Source of the DNA: an uncultured Williamsia sp.
GTDB taxonomy: Bacteria > Actinomycetota > Actinomycetes > Mycobacteriales > Mycobacteriaceae
DNA length: 64,000 nt
Reading direction: 5' to 3'
Assembly (NCBI RefSeq): GCF_947494875.1
Contig: NZ_CANLWM010000010.1
Location: 62,001 to 126,000, forward strand
A program made the position numbers and the translations under genes. Under the pieces are notes generated by a model. It worked only from the letters and a program-made list of their open reading frames with translations, was not told where the DNA came from and did no database searches. Every line of letters starts with the position of its first letter. The stretch's first letter is position 1. Of this stretch, positions 15,696-24,660 are shown in pieces.

Positions 15696-16892
15696 TCAGA
15701 AGACGATGGGCACGCTGGCCGGACCGCGGACGGAACTGGTGTGCACGTAGCGCACGGCGTCCCAGTCGACATCCCACGTCGGGAAGCGGAGCAGCGTCTC
15801 CTCGAGCGCCACCCGCGCCTCGAGCCGGGCCAGCTGGGCTCCGAGGCAGAAGTGGGCGCCCTGCCCGAAGCTCAGGTGCCGGATCTTCTGCCGCTCGACG
15901 TCGAAGGTGTCGGGATCGTCGAACTCGCGCTCGTCGCGGCCGGCCGCGCCGGTCACCAGCGCCACCTTCGACCCGGCCGGGATCAGGGTGTCGTGATACG
16001 TGACGTCGCGGGTGGTGTACCTGCCCTGCACCGGTGAGGGCGCCTCGTAGCGGAGCAACTCCTCGACGGCGTTGGGGATGAGACTCGGGTCCGCGGCCAA
16101 CTTGGCGCGCTGCTCCGGGAACCTCGCCAACGTCATGGCAGCCCAGCCCAGCAGTCGTGCGACGGTCTCGTTGCCGGCGACGTTGATCAGGGCGATGAAC
16201 ACGAAGAGCTCACCGTCGTCGAGCAGGCGGACCGTGCCGTCGGGGAGAGTCAGCTCGCTCTCCATCATCTCGCTGACGACGTCGTCGCGAGGGTCGTCGC
16301 GCCGAGCGGAGATCTGGTCGGCGTAGTAGCCGAAGAGCTTGGCGTGGGCCGCGTCGCCCTCCGCGGTGACCTCGGGACTGCCCTCGTCGCGGTGGACCTG
16401 GGCGTCGCTCCAGACGCGGAGGTTGTCGTGATCCTCCTCGGGGAAACCCAGCAGCGAGCTGATGACCATGACCGGCAGGCGCATCGACAGGTCCTGGACG
16501 TAATCCATCCGTCCGGCACCGGCGTGGGTGTCGAGGTATCCGCGCGTCAACTCCCGCACGTGGTCCTCGAGCTCCAGGATCTTGCCGCGGATGAAGGTGC
16601 GATTGACGAGCTTGCGCATCGACGTGTGCACGGGCGGGTCCATCATGATCATCGGCGCCGGATCGCCGACCGGGAACGGGCCGATGCTGTCGATCGTGAC
16701 GCCGTGCGCCGAGGAGAACGTGTCCGTGTCCATCGTCGCCGAGAGGACGTCGTCGAACCGACTCAACGCGTAGAAGTCGAATTCCTCGTTGTGGTACACC
16801 GGCACCTCGTCGCGCATACGCTTCCAGGCGGCATAGGGATTCACGTGCAACTCGCGGTCGAACGGATCCCAACGCAGATCGGCGGCGACCAT
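15696..16892 (-). CDS. Cytochrome P450 monooxygenase
   Basis: A 398-residue soluble bacterial P450 starting at ATG 16892, after GAGAGGAC; an upstream in-frame ATG at 16979 lies in operator DNA. The heme loop is FGQGAHFCLGAQ with Cys349 as the thiolate ligand. INVAGNETVARL is the I-helix segment, the ExxR region is NAVEELLRYEAPSP, and the substrate-proximal MDPPVHTSMRKL is the usual C-helix motif. Electron-transfer partners are not encoded nearby. A single-gene unit divergent from the crotonase-Mce operon, suggesting that it oxidises the imported compound. Substrate and CYP family are not assignable by eye. Confidence 0.9.
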   Translation of the reverse strand: MVAADLRWDPFDRELHVNPYAAWKRMRDEVPVYHNEEFDFYALSRFDDVLSATMDTDTFSSAHGVTIDSIGPFPVGDPAPMIMMDPPVHTSMRKLVNRTFIRGKILELEDHVRELTRGYLDTHAGAGRMDYVQDLSMRLPVMVISSLLGFPEEDHDNLRVWSDAQVHRDEGSPEVTAEGDAAHAKLFGYYADQISARRDDPRDDVVSEMMESELTLPDGTVRLLDDGELFVFIALINVAGNETVARLLGWAAMTLARFPEQRAKLAADPSLIPNAVEELLRYEAPSPVQGRYTTRDVTYHDTLIPAGSKVALVTGAAGRDEREFDDPDTFDVERQKIRHLSFGQGAHFCLGAQLARLEARVALEETLLRFPTWDVDWDAVRYVHTSSVRGPASVPIVF

Positions 16893-16917
16893 GCAGAAGT
16901 CCTCTCGGTTGACGGGT

Positions 16918-16940
16918 AAACAGATCGACACGAACTGTTC
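16918..16940. promoter_or_regulatory. Operator site 4 (AAACA-N13-TGTTC)
   Basis: Arms AAACA (16918-16922) and TGTTC (16936-16940) lie 26 bp upstream of the P450 start. On the minus strand the site reads GAACA-N13-TGTTT. TACGAT, read leftward just upstream of it, is a -10 candidate for the P450. Confidence 0.55.
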
Positions 16941-16960
16941 GATCGTATCACCGAAACGCC

Positions 16961-16977
16961 GTTCATCGAAGATGAAC
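16961..16977. promoter_or_regulatory. 17-bp perfect dyad GTTCATC-GAA-GATGAAC in the P450/Mce divergent promoter
   Basis: Seven-base arms GTTCATC and GATGAAC flank GAA. The right arm overlaps the left arm of operator site 5. This compact dyad may be a second protein-binding site specific to this, the largest, operon. Confidence 0.5.
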
Positions 16978-16996
16978 ACTGGTACGCTCCGTGTGC
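16974..16996. promoter_or_regulatory. Operator site 5 (GAACA-N13-TGTGC) before the crotonase-ACAD-Mce operon
   Basis: GAACA 16974-16978 and TGTGC 16992-16996. TACGCT (16984-16989) inside the spacer is a possible -10; transcription would begin about 45 bases before GTG 17039. Confidence 0.5.
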
Positions 16997-17038
16997 AATC
17001 GACCCGTTCGGGACAACGCCCTGAGGAGACCGCCGACA

Positions 17039-17851
17039 GTGCCCACGCAGACGTTCGAGCATGTGATCTACGAGAAGGACGGTCACATCGCGCGCATCAT
17101 CCTCAACAACCCCGACGCGGCGAACGCGCAGACATCAGAGATGGTGCACAACGTCAACAAGTGCCTCGACGACGCCCAGTACGACTACGAGATCAAGGTC
17201 GTCATCATCAAGGGCAACGGGAAGGGGTTCTGTTCGGGGCACGTCCCGACGGGCGCCTACCCGGAGTTCGCGGCTGAGATGGAGGCGGCGGGGAAGGTGT
17301 GGCGGTCGGCCGCGCAACTGTTCCTGTGGCCGGTGCTGAAGCTCTGGGAGTTCCCCAAGCCGGTCATCGCGCAGGTGCACGGATACGCGATCGGTGGCGG
17401 CACCACCTGGGCGCTGCTGCCCGAGATCACCGTCTGCTCCGAGGATGCGTGGTTCCAGATGCCGCTGGTGCCCGGCTTCGGCCTGCCCGGTGCGGAGACG
17501 GCGTTCGAACCCTGGGTGTTCATGAACTACAAGCGGGCCGCCGAGTACCTCTACACGGCGCAGAAGCTGAGCGCGCAGGAAGCGCTGGAGTTCGGTCTCG
17601 TCAACCGCGTCGTGCCGGCCGACGAACTCGAGGCGACCGTCGAGGAGCTGGCGGCCAAGATCGCCAAGGCGCCGTTGATCACGTTGCAGGCGACCAAGTC
17701 CGGGATCATCCGCGCCTGGGAGGGCATGGGTTTCCGCGTCCACCAGCAGTCGACGAACGACCTCCAGGCCATGGTCACCGGCTCGAAGGAGTTCCAGCAG
17801 TTCCTCGCCGATCTCATGAGCAAGTCGTCGAAGCCGTCCGAGCGTGCCTGA
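17039..17851 (+). CDS. Crotonase-fold (enoyl-CoA hydratase/isomerase family) protein
   Basis: A 270-residue crotonase starting at GTG 17039, with GAGGAG (17023-17028) upstream. Markers: RIILNNPDAANAQT, the Gly-rich oxyanion stretch FCSGHVPTGAYPE and VHGYAIGGGTTWALLPEI. The positions of the two hydratase glutamates hold Thr (GGGTT) and a Leu-Val pair (QMPLVPG), so another crotonase-fold reaction (isomerisation, C-C cleavage, thioester hydrolysis) is more likely than hydration. It is the first gene of the 11.4-kb operon that encodes the Mce importer, and the next start codon follows its stop directly. Confidence 0.83.
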   Translation: MPTQTFEHVIYEKDGHIARIILNNPDAANAQTSEMVHNVNKCLDDAQYDYEIKVVIIKGNGKGFCSGHVPTGAYPEFAAEMEAAGKVWRSAAQLFLWPVLKLWEFPKPVIAQVHGYAIGGGTTWALLPEITVCSEDAWFQMPLVPGFGLPGAETAFEPWVFMNYKRAAEYLYTAQKLSAQEALEFGLVNRVVPADELEATVEELAAKIAKAPLITLQATKSGIIRAWEGMGFRVHQQSTNDLQAMVTGSKEFQQFLADLMSKSSKPSERA

Positions 17852-19057
17852 GTGTCCGGCCTGACCCCCATCGTCCGATTCGGCGACGACGCCGCGACTC
17901 GGTCGCTGCGACACAGCGTCCGGGAATGGCTCGAGGAGTGGCTGCCGGACGAGTTCCGCGCCACCGCAGCAAATCCCGATTATCTCCCGCGCGATGCCCA
18001 CGAGCGTGCCGTGGAGTTCTGCCGTCGGCTGCACGAGCAGGGCTGGTTCGTCCCACAGTGGCCGGCGGAGTACGGGGGTGGCGGCCGCGGCGTCGTCGAG
18101 CAGGTCGTCATCCGCGAGGAGTTGGCCTACGCGGGCGCGCCGCTGGTCAACACGAACGGCGTGAACATGCTTGCGCCCGTGCTCTTCCGGTACGGGACGC
18201 CCGAGCAGAAGGAGGAGCATCTCCCGCTGATCGCCCGCAGCGAACGGATGTGGGCGCAGGGGTACTCCGAACCGGAGGCCGGATCCGACCTCGCCTCGCT
18301 CAAGATGACGGCCCGGCGCGACGGCGACCACTACGTCCTGCAGGGGCAGAAGACGTGGACCAGCAACGGCGTCCTCGCCGACTGGATCTTCGTCCTCGCC
18401 CGCACATCGCCGGTGGGGAAGTCCCGCCGGGAGGGGATCTCGTTCTTCCTCGTCGATCTCGAGACCCCCGGCATCACGCGGCGACCGATCCGGTCGATGA
18501 CGGGGTACGCCACCTTCGCCGAGGAGTTCTTCGACGAGGTCCGCGTCCCGGCCACGCATCTCGTGGGAGCCGAGGGTGACGGGTGGCGGGTGGCGAAATC
18601 GCTGTTGGACGCCGAACGGTCCAACGTCACCCGCGCAGCGCAGGCGCAACGCTTTCTCGACGAACTCGTCGAGTGGTGCCGAGCCCGTCGGGGCCGGCCG
18701 AACGACCCACTGGCCGATCCCATGAACCGGGCTGCGCTGGCCCGCGCGGCGGAGAAGACCGAGGTGGGCCGCGCGCTGTCCTATCGGGTCGCGCAGAACC
18801 AGGCACAGGGCACCCTCGACGCGGCCCTGCCGTCGCTGTCGAAGCTGTACCACGCCGAGTTCACCGCCGAGTTGCGGGCGCTCGGCGCCCAGATCCTCGG
18901 ACCCGCAGGCCAACTCATGCCCGACGATCCCGACGCACTGCTCCACGGGCACTTCAGCGACGGTCTCCTCCTGTCTCTCCTGCACCGGATCGGGGGTGGG
19001 ACCAGTGAGATCCAGCGCGACGTCATCGCCACGGCAGCTCTCGCCCTGCCCCGCTGA
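17852..19057 (+). CDS. Acyl-CoA dehydrogenase, large (alpha-type) subunit
   Basis: A 401-residue ACAD starting at GTG 17852, the base after the preceding stop. It carries MWAQGYSEPEAGSDLASL and, near the C-terminus, RIGGGTSEIQRDVIA, with Gly in place of the MCAD Glu. The N-terminus (RFGDDAATRSLRHSVREWLEEWL) is typical of FadE26/29-like subunits. It has no small-type partner beside it; candidates are the products of 9155-10225 and 52596-53723. Lying in the same operon as mceA, it is likely to act on the imported substrate early in the pathway. Confidence 0.86.
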   Translation: MSGLTPIVRFGDDAATRSLRHSVREWLEEWLPDEFRATAANPDYLPRDAHERAVEFCRRLHEQGWFVPQWPAEYGGGGRGVVEQVVIREELAYAGAPLVNTNGVNMLAPVLFRYGTPEQKEEHLPLIARSERMWAQGYSEPEAGSDLASLKMTARRDGDHYVLQGQKTWTSNGVLADWIFVLARTSPVGKSRREGISFFLVDLETPGITRRPIRSMTGYATFAEEFFDEVRVPATHLVGAEGDGWRVAKSLLDAERSNVTRAAQAQRFLDELVEWCRARRGRPNDPLADPMNRAALARAAEKTEVGRALSYRVAQNQAQGTLDAALPSLSKLYHAEFTAELRALGAQILGPAGQLMPDDPDALLHGHFSDGLLLSLLHRIGGGTSEIQRDVIATAALALPR

Positions 19058-19072
19058 ATCGCGGGGTGCACG

Positions 19073-20383
19073 ATGACCGGGGCGATCCTCGACCCCAGCG
19101 GTCGAGGCGCGTCGGCTCGGGTTCTCCTGCTGTCCGGTGTCGGTCTGTTGGCCGTCGTCGCCCTCGCGGTCGCCGGTCTGATCTCCCTGTCGGAGGGCAC
19201 GCTCCGCAGTGATGTGCCCGTCCGGGCGATGATGACGAACCTCGGCGACGGGCTCCCGGCGAAGGCCGACGTGAAGTACCAGGGAGTTCTCGTCGGGTCG
19301 GTGTCCGGTGTGACGTCCGGTCCGCGCGGTGGCACCGATGTCGTCGACATCGATCTCGATCCCACGTATGCGAGGTCGGTACCCGCGACGGTGACCGCAC
19401 GCATCGTCCCCAGCAACGTGTTCGGCGTGCCGTCGGTGGAACTCGTCGACAACGGGCCCGCCCGCCCGCTGTTCAGCGGCGCCGAGATCGTCCAGGACAC
19501 CAGCGAGTCCACCATCCGTCTGCAGTCAGCGCTCGACAGGATCAACCAGATCGTGTCGGCGGTCGGACGTGGATCCGGCGACGACGCCGTCGGTGTCCTC
19601 AGTGTGCTGTCGGAGGCGACGGCCGATCGCGGCGCCGAGATCGACCAGGCGGGATCGCAACTGCGTCAGATCGTCGCGACGATGAACGGCATCGTCTCCG
19701 ACCGGTCCGGTCCGTCGACCGTGGAGTCCGTGACGACCGCGCTCCGCGAGGTGAACGCCTCGGTCCCCGACGGTCTCGACGCGCTCAACAGCGCCATCGG
19801 GCCGATGCTCACCCTCGCCCGACAGCGTGCCGGGCTCGAGTCCCTCCTCGGCACGGGCACCTCGACCCTCGGCCGGGTCGACATCGGGCTCGGGCGCAAT
19901 CTCGAGAAGATCCTGGCGACCACGTCCAAAGCCGGCCCGGTGGTCAGCGCGCTCGGTGACGGGGCGGCGAAGTTCCCCCAGATCGCGGCGTCGGTGGACT
20001 ATCTCAGCCGTCAGTTCCTCAGCGTGTGGGATCCGGTGCGCCAGATGTTCACCGCCAAGGCCATCGTGCAGTTCACGCCGAACCGGCAGTACACCCGGGC
20101 GGAGTGTCCGCGCTACGGCGACCTGGCGGGCAAGAGCTGTTCGACGGCACCGGTCACCGCGCCGCCGCAGACGGCGGCGTCGCCGATCGACCCCCGTGCC
20201 TTCCAGATCCCGGACGGCCTCGGTACGCCCGACATCGGATCGACGGGGAGCGCGCAGGAGCAGGCGCTCATCGGTCAGATCCTCGGCGTCCCGCCGAACG
20301 CCGCCTCGACGCTCCTGTTCGGCCAGATCGCGCGGGGCACGACCGTCGACGCCGTGCCGCTCCCCGGGGAGAAGGCACCGTGA
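19073..20383 (+). CDS. mceA: MceA family substrate-binding protein
   Basis: A 436-residue Mce protein: a short cytoplasmic N-terminus, one membrane helix (about residues 15-37, VLLLSGVGLLAVVALAVAGL), the MlaD/Mce beta-barrel with ADVKYQGVLVGSVSGV, a long helical tail (about 150-320) and a Pro/Ala-rich C-terminus. The A-type is recognised from the GLPAKADVKYQG stretch and from its position first of six. Six different Mce proteins (A-F) build a hexameric periplasmic tube that carries lipids from the mycomembrane to the YrbE permease. The next gene overlaps (GTGA). MceA normally follows yrbEB; here it follows an ACAD gene. Confidence 0.92.
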   Translation: MTGAILDPSGRGASARVLLLSGVGLLAVVALAVAGLISLSEGTLRSDVPVRAMMTNLGDGLPAKADVKYQGVLVGSVSGVTSGPRGGTDVVDIDLDPTYARSVPATVTARIVPSNVFGVPSVELVDNGPARPLFSGAEIVQDTSESTIRLQSALDRINQIVSAVGRGSGDDAVGVLSVLSEATADRGAEIDQAGSQLRQIVATMNGIVSDRSGPSTVESVTTALREVNASVPDGLDALNSAIGPMLTLARQRAGLESLLGTGTSTLGRVDIGLGRNLEKILATTSKAGPVVSALGDGAAKFPQIAASVDYLSRQFLSVWDPVRQMFTAKAIVQFTPNRQYTRAECPRYGDLAGKSCSTAPVTAPPQTAASPIDPRAFQIPDGLGTPDIGSTGSAQEQALIGQILGVPPNAASTLLFGQIARGTTVDAVPLPGEKAP

Positions 20384-21417
20384 GCCGGCGGGGTCCCCTG
20401 ATCGTCCTCGTCGTGTTCGTCGTCGTCTCGGCCGTGCTGACCTGGACCGTCGCGTCGACACTGCAGCGCGGTGTGAACGGGTCGACGCACACGTACTCGG
20501 CCCGCTTCAGCGACGTGTCCGGCCTGGCCGTCGGCGACGACGTCCGCATGGCCGGTGTGCGCGTCGGCCGGGTCGACTCGATCCGGCTCGACGGCACCAC
20601 CGCGCAGGTGTCCTTCGCGGTCCGGACCGACCAGACGATGTACGGCGACACCAAGGTGTCGGTCACGTACCAGAACCTCATCGGTCAGCGATATCTCGGG
20701 TTGTCCCTCGGCGCGCCGGGCCCCCACGTCCCGTTGCGACCGGGCGCCGTCATCCCGGAGACCAGGACCGAACCGTCCTTCGACATCAGTCGGCTGCTCC
20801 GTGGCTTCGAGCCGTTGTTCGGCACGCTCGACCCCGGCGCCATCGACAACATCAGCGATGCGTTGGTGAAGGCGCTGCAGGGCGACGCGGGGTCGGTCGC
20901 CAATCTCGTGGCGCAGACGACGCAGCTCGCCGAGTCCTTCACCGGGCCCGATCAGGTGCTCGGGGCCGTCATCACGAACCTCAGCACGATCACCGACGGC
21001 CTGGCGAAGCAGACGAACAACCTGAACACCGTCATCGAGCAGACGCGCAAGGTCTTCTCCGGACTCCAGGCACGCCGCGAGAGCCTGTTCGACGACGTCG
21101 ACGTCATCAGCCGCACGGTCGCCCGCGCCTCGGAGATCGTCGAGGCCGACCGGCCCGACATCAACGAGTTCCTCGACCGCAAGCCGGGATTCGCCGAACA
21201 CTTCGTCCAGAACAGCGGGAAGTACGAATATCTCGGGTTCAACCTTCCCTATCTGCTCAAGGGCATCTCTCGTCTGACCCAGACGGGTCCCTACCTGGAG
21301 GGCTATGTCTGCAACATCCGGTTCACCGCGATCCCGGGTCTGGCCCCGCTCATCCCGGACATCGTGAACGCCGTGACGCCGGGCGGGACGAAGCACACGG
21401 TCCGGTGCCGCCCATGA
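20380..21417 (+). CDS. mceB: MceB family substrate-binding protein
   Basis: A 345-residue protein starting at GTG 20380 inside the MceA stop. It has an N-terminal membrane helix (LIVLVVFVVVSAVLTWTVA), the Mce domain with LAVGDDVRMAGVRVGRVDSI and the MceB hallmark VTYQNLIGQRYLGL. A helical tail follows, and the C-terminus has a Cys pair region (GYVCNIRF ... HTVRCRP) probably forming a disulfide. Part of the six-subunit import tube. Overlaps MceC by four bases. Confidence 0.92.
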   Translation: MSRRGPLIVLVVFVVVSAVLTWTVASTLQRGVNGSTHTYSARFSDVSGLAVGDDVRMAGVRVGRVDSIRLDGTTAQVSFAVRTDQTMYGDTKVSVTYQNLIGQRYLGLSLGAPGPHVPLRPGAVIPETRTEPSFDISRLLRGFEPLFGTLDPGAIDNISDALVKALQGDAGSVANLVAQTTQLAESFTGPDQVLGAVITNLSTITDGLAKQTNNLNTVIEQTRKVFSGLQARRESLFDDVDVISRTVARASEIVEADRPDINEFLDRKPGFAEHFVQNSGKYEYLGFNLPYLLKGISRLTQTGPYLEGYVCNIRFTAIPGLAPLIPDIVNAVTPGGTKHTVRCRP

Positions 21418-22457
21418 CCATGCCCCGACCACGTCGCCCGCGCCTGCGGCCGCTCGACTCCTACAACCGTGCCGCGGTGGGTGCCGTCGCGCTGGGCGTC
21501 CTCGCGCTCGTCCTCGCCGTCGTGCTCGTGGTGAACTCGACGGACTTCGGCCAGCGCGAGGTGAACGCCGACTTCGCGCAGGCCGCGCAACTGGAGTCGG
21601 GTGATCAGGTCACCGTCGCGGGGGTCCCGGTGGGAACCGTGCGCTCTGTCGACCTGGCGGGCGACCACGTCAGCGTCTCGCTCTCGCTGGACTCGTCGGT
21701 CCGACTGGGTTCGCAGACCACCGCGGCCATCAAGCTGACGACGCTGCTGGGCAACCGGTACCTCGAACTGAACCCGGCCGGCGGCGGTGACCTGCCCGGC
21801 GGTCGGATCCCGCTGGCGCAGACCAGCGTGCCCTACAACCTGCAGACCGCCCTCCAGGACGCGACGACCACGTTCCAGCAGGTCGACGCCGACCGACTGG
21901 CGTCGGCGTTGAACGAGACGTCCGGGCAACTCGACGGTGTGCCGCAACTGATCCCGGCCGCACTGCAGAACGTCCGCGTCCTGTCCGGGGTGATCGCGGA
22001 CCGACGCGACCAGATCGGCTCGCTGCTGCAGAGCACGAGCAGACTGACGACGGTGGTCCGCCGGCAGCAGGAGAACCTGGGCCAGCTGGTCCTCGACGGG
22101 GCGTCGGTGTTGCAGGAGGTGCAGACCCGGCGGGCGTCGATCCAACGGCTCCTGGACTCGGCCACGTCGGTCATCCAGGAACTGAAGCCGATCGCCGTCG
22201 ACGACCAGCCCGCGATCCGTTCCCTGCTGGACAATCTCGCCGACATGACCGGCATGCTCAAGCGCAACGACGCACTGCTGCGCAACCTCTTACAGGTCCT
22301 CCCGGTCCCCTGGCGGTCGCTCAACAATCTCCTGGGGTCGGGTCCGGAGGCGGACGTCAACCTCGATCAGGGTGGATTCGTCGACTCCTTCATGTGCGCG
22401 ATCGCGACGAACCTGCGGCAGGTCGCCCTCCCGCCCTACTCCCAGGACTGCAAGTGA
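21414..22457 (+). CDS. mceC: MceC family substrate-binding protein
   Basis: A 347-residue protein from ATG 21414. The basic N-terminus (RPRRPRLRPLDSYNR) precedes a membrane helix (AVALGVLALVLAVVLVV). The Mce domain contains LESGDQVTVAGVPVGTVRSV and KLTTLLGNRYLEL, the C-type version of the barrel. The C-terminus carries CAIATNLRQVALPPYSQDC, a likely disulfide. A rare TTA codon occurs at 22290-22292 (Leu293). Coupled on both sides by 4-bp overlaps. Confidence 0.92.
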   Translation: MTMPRPRRPRLRPLDSYNRAAVGAVALGVLALVLAVVLVVNSTDFGQREVNADFAQAAQLESGDQVTVAGVPVGTVRSVDLAGDHVSVSLSLDSSVRLGSQTTAAIKLTTLLGNRYLELNPAGGGDLPGGRIPLAQTSVPYNLQTALQDATTTFQQVDADRLASALNETSGQLDGVPQLIPAALQNVRVLSGVIADRRDQIGSLLQSTSRLTTVVRRQQENLGQLVLDGASVLQEVQTRRASIQRLLDSATSVIQELKPIAVDDQPAIRSLLDNLADMTGMLKRNDALLRNLLQVLPVPWRSLNNLLGSGPEADVNLDQGGFVDSFMCAIATNLRQVALPPYSQDCK

Positions 22458-23560
22458 ATCGCCGCACCGTGGTCGTGAGGGCGGTCATGGCCATCGTCGT
22501 GATCGTCGGAGCCGCACTCGTCATCGGGCCTGCGACGGTCGGTTCCGACGACCGGACCATCACCGCGCGGTTCGACACCGCGGCCGGCCTCTACACGGGC
22601 AACCCCGTCGACATCCTGGGCATCCACGTGGGTTCCATCAGCAGCATCCGACACACACCCGAATACGCAGAAGTCGTCATGTCGGTGAAGTCCGATGTGA
22701 AGATCCCCGCCGACGCCTCCGCCGTCGTCGTGTCGGACTCGGTGATGACCGAACGCCACATCGAGTTCACACCGCCCTACCGTGGCGGGCCGACCATGCG
22801 CGGCGGTGCGGTGATCGGGCTGGAGCGGACGAAGACACCCGTGCAGTTCGACGCGCTGCTGACGATGGCCAACCGCTTGACCGCGTCCCTCAACGGCGAC
22901 GGGGAGGGCAAGGGACCGTTGGCGAACATCATCGCCACAGGCGCCGCGGCGACCGCGGGCAACGGCGTCGAGTTGCGTGGCGCGCTCGACGAGCTGTCGA
23001 AGGCTCTGAAGATGGGGGACGGGGGAGGCGCCGCCACACGCGATGCCATCACCACGATCGTGAAGAACCTCGACTCCCTGACGACCGCCGCCGCGCAGAA
23101 CGACGCGTCCATCCGCCAGTTCGGTTCGGGCATCTCGACTCTGACGCAGCTGCTCGACGACCAGGAGCTCGGTACCGGCACGACGGGGTCGAAACTCGTG
23201 CAGATCCTCGCCGCCACGACCGACCTGATGGACAAGTACCGCGGAAAGATCTCGCAGACCCTGGGCGGAGCCGACGTGGCATTGAAGAGCGTCGCCGACA
23301 ACAGGCAGAACATCGCGTCGTTCTTCGATCAGTTCCCGCTCGCGGCGGACAACGCCTTCGCGATCGTCGACCCGACCCTGCGAGCCGGTCGAGCACACGT
23401 CAACCTCGATCGCCTCCTGCTCGACGGGCAGACCCTCAAGTACATCTGCAACGTGCTGAACCTCAAGAACCTGGGATGCAACACCGGGAAGGCCTCGGAC
23501 ATGGGTCCGGACTTCGGCGTCACCGCGATGCTCGCGGGTCTGGCGGGACTGAAGCGATGA
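22454..23560 (+). CDS. mceD: MceD family substrate-binding protein
   Basis: A 368-residue protein starting at GTG 22454, within the MceC stop codon. It has an N-terminal membrane helix (VVVRAVMAIVVIVGAALVIG), then LYTGNPVDILGIHVGSISSI and the D-type strand SDSVMTERHIEFTPPY. A Gly/Asp-rich loop (MGDGGGAA) interrupts the helical tail, and the C-terminus has three Cys (YICNVLNLKNLGCNTG). Fourth subunit of the import tube. Confidence 0.92.
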   Translation: MNRRTVVVRAVMAIVVIVGAALVIGPATVGSDDRTITARFDTAAGLYTGNPVDILGIHVGSISSIRHTPEYAEVVMSVKSDVKIPADASAVVVSDSVMTERHIEFTPPYRGGPTMRGGAVIGLERTKTPVQFDALLTMANRLTASLNGDGEGKGPLANIIATGAAATAGNGVELRGALDELSKALKMGDGGGAATRDAITTIVKNLDSLTTAAAQNDASIRQFGSGISTLTQLLDDQELGTGTTGSKLVQILAATTDLMDKYRGKISQTLGGADVALKSVADNRQNIASFFDQFPLAADNAFAIVDPTLRAGRAHVNLDRLLLDGQTLKYICNVLNLKNLGCNTGKASDMGPDFGVTAMLAGLAGLKR

Positions 23561-24660
23561 GATCACGTGCACGCACCCTCCACCTGGTGATCGCCGCCGC
23601 GGTGATCGCGGTGCTGACGGCCGGCTGCTCAGCCGGGCTCGACAACCTGCCGCTGCCGGCGCCGGGACAGACGACCTCGGGCTACCGGCTGTCGGCGCAG
23701 TTCGCGAACGCACTGAACCTCCCGACGAAGGCCAAGGTGCGCCTCGACGGCGTCGACGTCGGTGAGGTGGAGTCGATGCGTGCGTCGTCGTATTCGGCGG
23801 TGGTGGACATGAAGATCCGCGACGGGGTGCAGATCCCGCGGGGCACGGTGGCCAACCTCCGGTCGGCCACTCCGCTCGGCGACGTGTTCGTCGCGCTGGA
23901 GGAGCCGGCGGGTGCGTCGAGCGGTCCGGCGCTCGCACCGGGGTCCGTCATCCGGCAGACGTCGTCGGCGGCGACCATCGAGGACGTGCTCAGCCGGTCG
24001 GCGTTGCTGGTGAACGGTGGCGCCATCCGTGACCTCGCACGCACCCTGAACGGTCTGGGACGTCGGATCGGCGGCCGCGGCGACGCCCTCGGCGACCTGA
24101 TCGCCCAGAGCACACGACTGGTCGACGACCTCGCGGCCCGGACGAACTCCATCCAGGCGGCCATCACGAGCACCGATCAACTGTCCTCCACGGTTGCGCG
24201 GCAACAGCGCACCGTCGACGACGCGCTGAGCGCCGCGTCACCCGCACTGTCCACCCTCGGCGGCACGACGGACGGCATCGTCGACATCGCGGACCGGTTG
24301 GGCAGCATATCGGCGAAGCTGCAACGCTTCCCGGTGATGCGTGAGGGGGCGCAGGGGAGCATGGCGCGCGACATCAACAACCTCGCGGCGGGCCTGAACG
24401 CCGCGGCGACCCAGCCCGGTGTCGACCTCAACAACTCCAACAAACTGTTCTCGATCCTCGCCGGGCGCATGCTCGCCGGCGTCGGTGCGGCGGCGGACGT
24501 CGACGTCGCGGGCTTCTCGCTCGGCCCGGTGCCCGTCGGTCCGTACCCGGCCAACCCGGAGTCCCGGGTCCCCGACGGCCGAGACGTCGCGAACCTCGTG
24601 GGATCGCTGACCTACACGCTGCAACGGCTGCGCGACAAGGTGATCGGACCGGGCCGATGA
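23557..24660 (+). CDS. mceE: MceE family lipoprotein
   Basis: A 367-residue protein with a lipoprotein signal peptide: basic start MRSRAR, hydrophobic core LVIAAAVIAVLTAG and lipobox LTAGC with the acylated Cys near residue 23. MceE is the lipoprotein member of Mce complexes (LprK in M. tuberculosis). The Mce barrel reads LPTKAKVRLDGVDVGEVESM. Overlaps MceD and MceF by ATGA junctions. Confidence 0.92.
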   Translation: MRSRARTLHLVIAAAVIAVLTAGCSAGLDNLPLPAPGQTTSGYRLSAQFANALNLPTKAKVRLDGVDVGEVESMRASSYSAVVDMKIRDGVQIPRGTVANLRSATPLGDVFVALEEPAGASSGPALAPGSVIRQTSSAATIEDVLSRSALLVNGGAIRDLARTLNGLGRRIGGRGDALGDLIAQSTRLVDDLAARTNSIQAAITSTDQLSSTVARQQRTVDDALSAASPALSTLGGTTDGIVDIADRLGSISAKLQRFPVMREGAQGSMARDINNLAAGLNAAATQPGVDLNNSNKLFSILAGRMLAGVGAAADVDVAGFSLGPVPVGPYPANPESRVPDGRDVANLVGSLTYTLQRLRDKVIGPGR

